Origin: an uncultured Bacilli bacterium | GTDB taxonomy: Bacteria > Bacillota_I > Bacilli_A > RFN20 > CAG-631 | DNA length: 7,639 nt | Direction of reading: 5' to 3' | Assembly (NCBI GenBank): GCA_934202505.1 | Contig: CAKPXW010000082.1 | Span: 1-7,639, forward strand | In this document: piece after piece, positions 6,460 through 7,639 of the stretch | Numbering within the stretch: the stretch's first letter is position 1 | Layout of the letters: each line of letters opens with the position of its first letter | Made by a program: the position numbers and the translations under genes | The notes under the pieces: model-generated | What the model saw: the letters and a program-made list of their open reading frames with translations, nothing else | Databases searched by the model: none | Told to the model about the DNA's origin: nothing

Positions 6460-7308
6460 ATGTCTAAAAAAATAATCGCTTGTGGTGGTGGCAACATTGG
6501 GGAAGAAGAAAATGGATTTTTAATGCCATATGAAACACAATTTTTTGATGAAGAAATAATAAATTTGTCTGATGCTAGAAGGCCGAAAATTCTATTTTTG
6601 GGACTTGCTGATCCTGAAAACATAAAGAAATATTTTTATTACTTTTCTAATGTGTTTTCTAAAAGATATGGATGTCTATGTAAGTGTTTAGAATTATCTG
6701 ATTTACATAATAATCAAAAAATAAATGATATATTTGATTGGTGTGATGTTGTTTATATAGGCGGTGGAAATACATTTACCTTAGTAAATTTATGTCGTAA
6801 TTATGGGATAACTGATAAATTGTTGCTGGCATACAATCAAGGAAAGGTAATGAGTGGAATTTCAGCTGGAGGTATGTGTTGGTTTAAGTATGGTAATTCT
6901 GTTAATCCTAATAATAGGGGTAAGCTTATTAAACAAGATTGTTTTGGCTTTAAAAATATGGTATTTGCACCACATTGTGATGAAATAAATGGTCATTTTG
7001 AAAATGTTGAAAATTTAATATTAGATGAAAATTTGGTGGCACTTTCTTTATCTAATTGTAGTGCATTAGAAATTGTTGATGATAAATATAGACTTTTAAG
7101 TTCGTCATCATCAATAGATAAATATAAAATAGAACCATTTGCCATAAGAAGTTTTTGGAAAGATAAAGATTATATAATGGAAGATATGAGTTTAAATGAA
7201 GATTATTCAAATTTATCTGAATTATTAAATCCAAGTTTTTTATATAATACTGATGTAAAAGATAATGTAAAAAGATTACTTAAGAGAAGAAATATTTATT
7301 TTAAATAA
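6460..7308 (+). CDS. S51-family serine peptidase (peptidase E-like)
   Basis: A 282-residue protein of the peptidase E/cyanophycinase family, whose members are cytoplasmic serine peptidases; peptidase E cleaves dipeptides with N-terminal Asp. It opens with IIACGGGNIG, followed by RRPKILFLGLAD. YIGGGNTFTLVNL precedes the nucleophile elbow GISAGGMCWF, placing the catalytic serine at Ser135. FAPHCDEINGHF gives His172, the expected catalytic histidine; the acidic third residue is not certain. It is longer than the roughly 230-residue classical peptidase E, with a C-terminal extension of about 60 residues. No signal peptide or membrane segment is evident. GAGGGG lies five bases before the ATG. It is divergent from the YcaO gene and outside the main operon. 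It could remove the leader, degrade a processed product (self-protection), or be an unrelated dipeptidase; the sequence does not decide. Family membership is firm. Confidence 0.85.
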   Translation: MSKKIIACGGGNIGEEENGFLMPYETQFFDEEIINLSDARRPKILFLGLADPENIKKYFYYFSNVFSKRYGCLCKCLELSDLHNNQKINDIFDWCDVVYIGGGNTFTLVNLCRNYGITDKLLLAYNQGKVMSGISAGGMCWFKYGNSVNPNNRGKLIKQDCFGFKNMVFAPHCDEINGHFENVENLILDENLVALSLSNCSALEIVDDKYRLLSSSSSIDKYKIEPFAIRSFWKDKDYIMEDMSLNEDYSNLSELLNPSFLYNTDVKDNVKRLLKRRNIYFK

Positions 7309-7341
7309 AAAAAGCTTTCATTGTTGAAAGGCTTTTTTATT
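7304..7341. terminator. Bidirectional terminator between S51 peptidase and HTH regulator genes
   Basis: AATAAAAAAAGCTTTCA (7304-7320) pairs with TGAAAGGCTTTTTTATT (7325-7341) around a TTGT loop, with one slipped base in the middle of the stem. A-tract and T-tract flank it symmetrically, so it can act on both converging genes. The peptidase stop codon (7306-7308) and the regulator stop codon (7337-7339) both lie inside it. Confidence 0.85.
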
Positions 7342-7639
7342 CAATTATTAATTTATCAATAGAATGTTTGAATTTTTTTGCTATTTTATATATTATTTCA
7401 GTTGGAATTAATATTTTATTAGTTTCATAAGAAGAATAACTTGATGAAGATATTTTTAAAAAAGAATAAATATCTCTTTGTTTTAAGTTATTTTCAACTC
7501 TTAATTTTTTTAAATTTTTTCCAATATTATTAATATTTTCTTTTATTAAACAGTAATAATCATTTTCTTTTGTTAAACCAGTTATATAATCAATAGAACA
7601 TTTATAATAATTACATATTTTGATTAGCTGTTTTAATGG
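7337..7639 (-). CDS. Partial XRE-type helix-turn-helix protein, apparently with tandem HTH domains
   Basis: A reading frame that stays open to the window edge; 100 C-terminal residues are visible and the N-terminus lies outside. The first visible stretch, PLKQLIKICNYYKCSIDYITGLT, is the typical end of an XRE (Cro/C1-type) domain, where LIKICNYYxxSIDYLxG follows the fifth helix. After a short linker, a second XRE-like domain follows: NIGKNLKKLRVENNLKQRDI, then YSFLKISSSSYSSYETNKILIPTEIIYKIAKKF and the closing SIDKLIIE. It is therefore probably a DNA-binding regulator with two tandem XRE domains. It converges on the peptidase gene. It could control the divergent promoters between YcaO and peptidase, or be unrelated. 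The coding frame and XRE family are well supported; its targets are not. Confidence 0.78.
   Translation of the reverse strand, partial: PLKQLIKICNYYKCSIDYITGLTKENDYYCLIKENINNIGKNLKKLRVENNLKQRDIYSFLKISSSSYSSYETNKILIPTEIIYKIAKKFKHSIDKLIIE

Noticed and set aside
1..7639. Mycoplasma-type genetic code suggested by the low GC
   Set aside because: TGG encodes the tryptophans at motif positions and TGA acts as a stop in the second radical SAM gene.
1..7639. tRNA, rRNA, CRISPR arrays or insertion sequences
   Set aside because: I saw no cloverleaf with a GTTC T-loop, no regular spaced repeats, and no transposase motifs; intergenic regions are all under 150 bases.

Overview
The window comes from an AT-rich bacterium, most likely a low-GC Bacillota lineage such as a gut or host-associated Bacilli or Clostridia relative. 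The grounds are the very AT-rich codon choice, the purine-rich Shine-Dalgarno sites of the AGGAGG and AAGGAAGTG kind, the tight gene packing and the short U-tract hairpin terminators. Tryptophan is written TGG and TGA is used as a stop (end of the second radical SAM gene), so the standard bacterial code applies rather than the Mycoplasma code. No species can be named from the sequence.

Bases 114-4384 (+) form a compact operon. It holds a radical SAM/SPASM maturase, a second radical SAM enzyme with a half-SPASM end and an N-terminal PqqD-like peptide-binding domain, a PEP-synthase-like swivelling-histidine phosphotransferase without the PEP/pyruvate barrel, and finally an unusual 40-residue gene whose product ends in ...AGNGNCSDCC. 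The first two genes abut, the second and third overlap by ATGA, and the small gene follows after 33 bases. The small gene looks like the precursor of a ribosomally made, post-translationally modified peptide (RiPP). A hairpin terminator at about 4396-4428 closes the operon.

A 633-residue YcaO-family protein (4411-6312, -) converges on the precursor and shares the terminator. YcaO enzymes use ATP to activate peptide backbone amides, giving azolines, thioamides or amidines. A 147-base divergent region, with a plausible promoter facing each way, separates it from an S51-family (peptidase E-like) serine peptidase at 6460-7308 (+). A second bidirectional terminator lies between that gene and a partial XRE-type helix-turn-helix regulator (7337 to the window end, -).

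Together this reads as a RiPP biosynthetic locus. The two radical SAM enzymes would install radical-derived links, probably involving the three cysteines or their neighbours. The YcaO protein would modify the backbone. The dikinase-like protein would supply an ATP-driven phosphotransfer of unknown purpose. The peptidase may trim the product or confer self-protection, or may be an unrelated neighbour. No transporter is visible in the window. A radical SAM pair, an orphan histidine-swivel phosphotransferase and a stand-alone YcaO around a single tiny CxxCC-ending peptide do not match any RiPP class I can name with certainty, and this is the main finding. Every assignment of function in the pathway is inferred from family membership and gene order.
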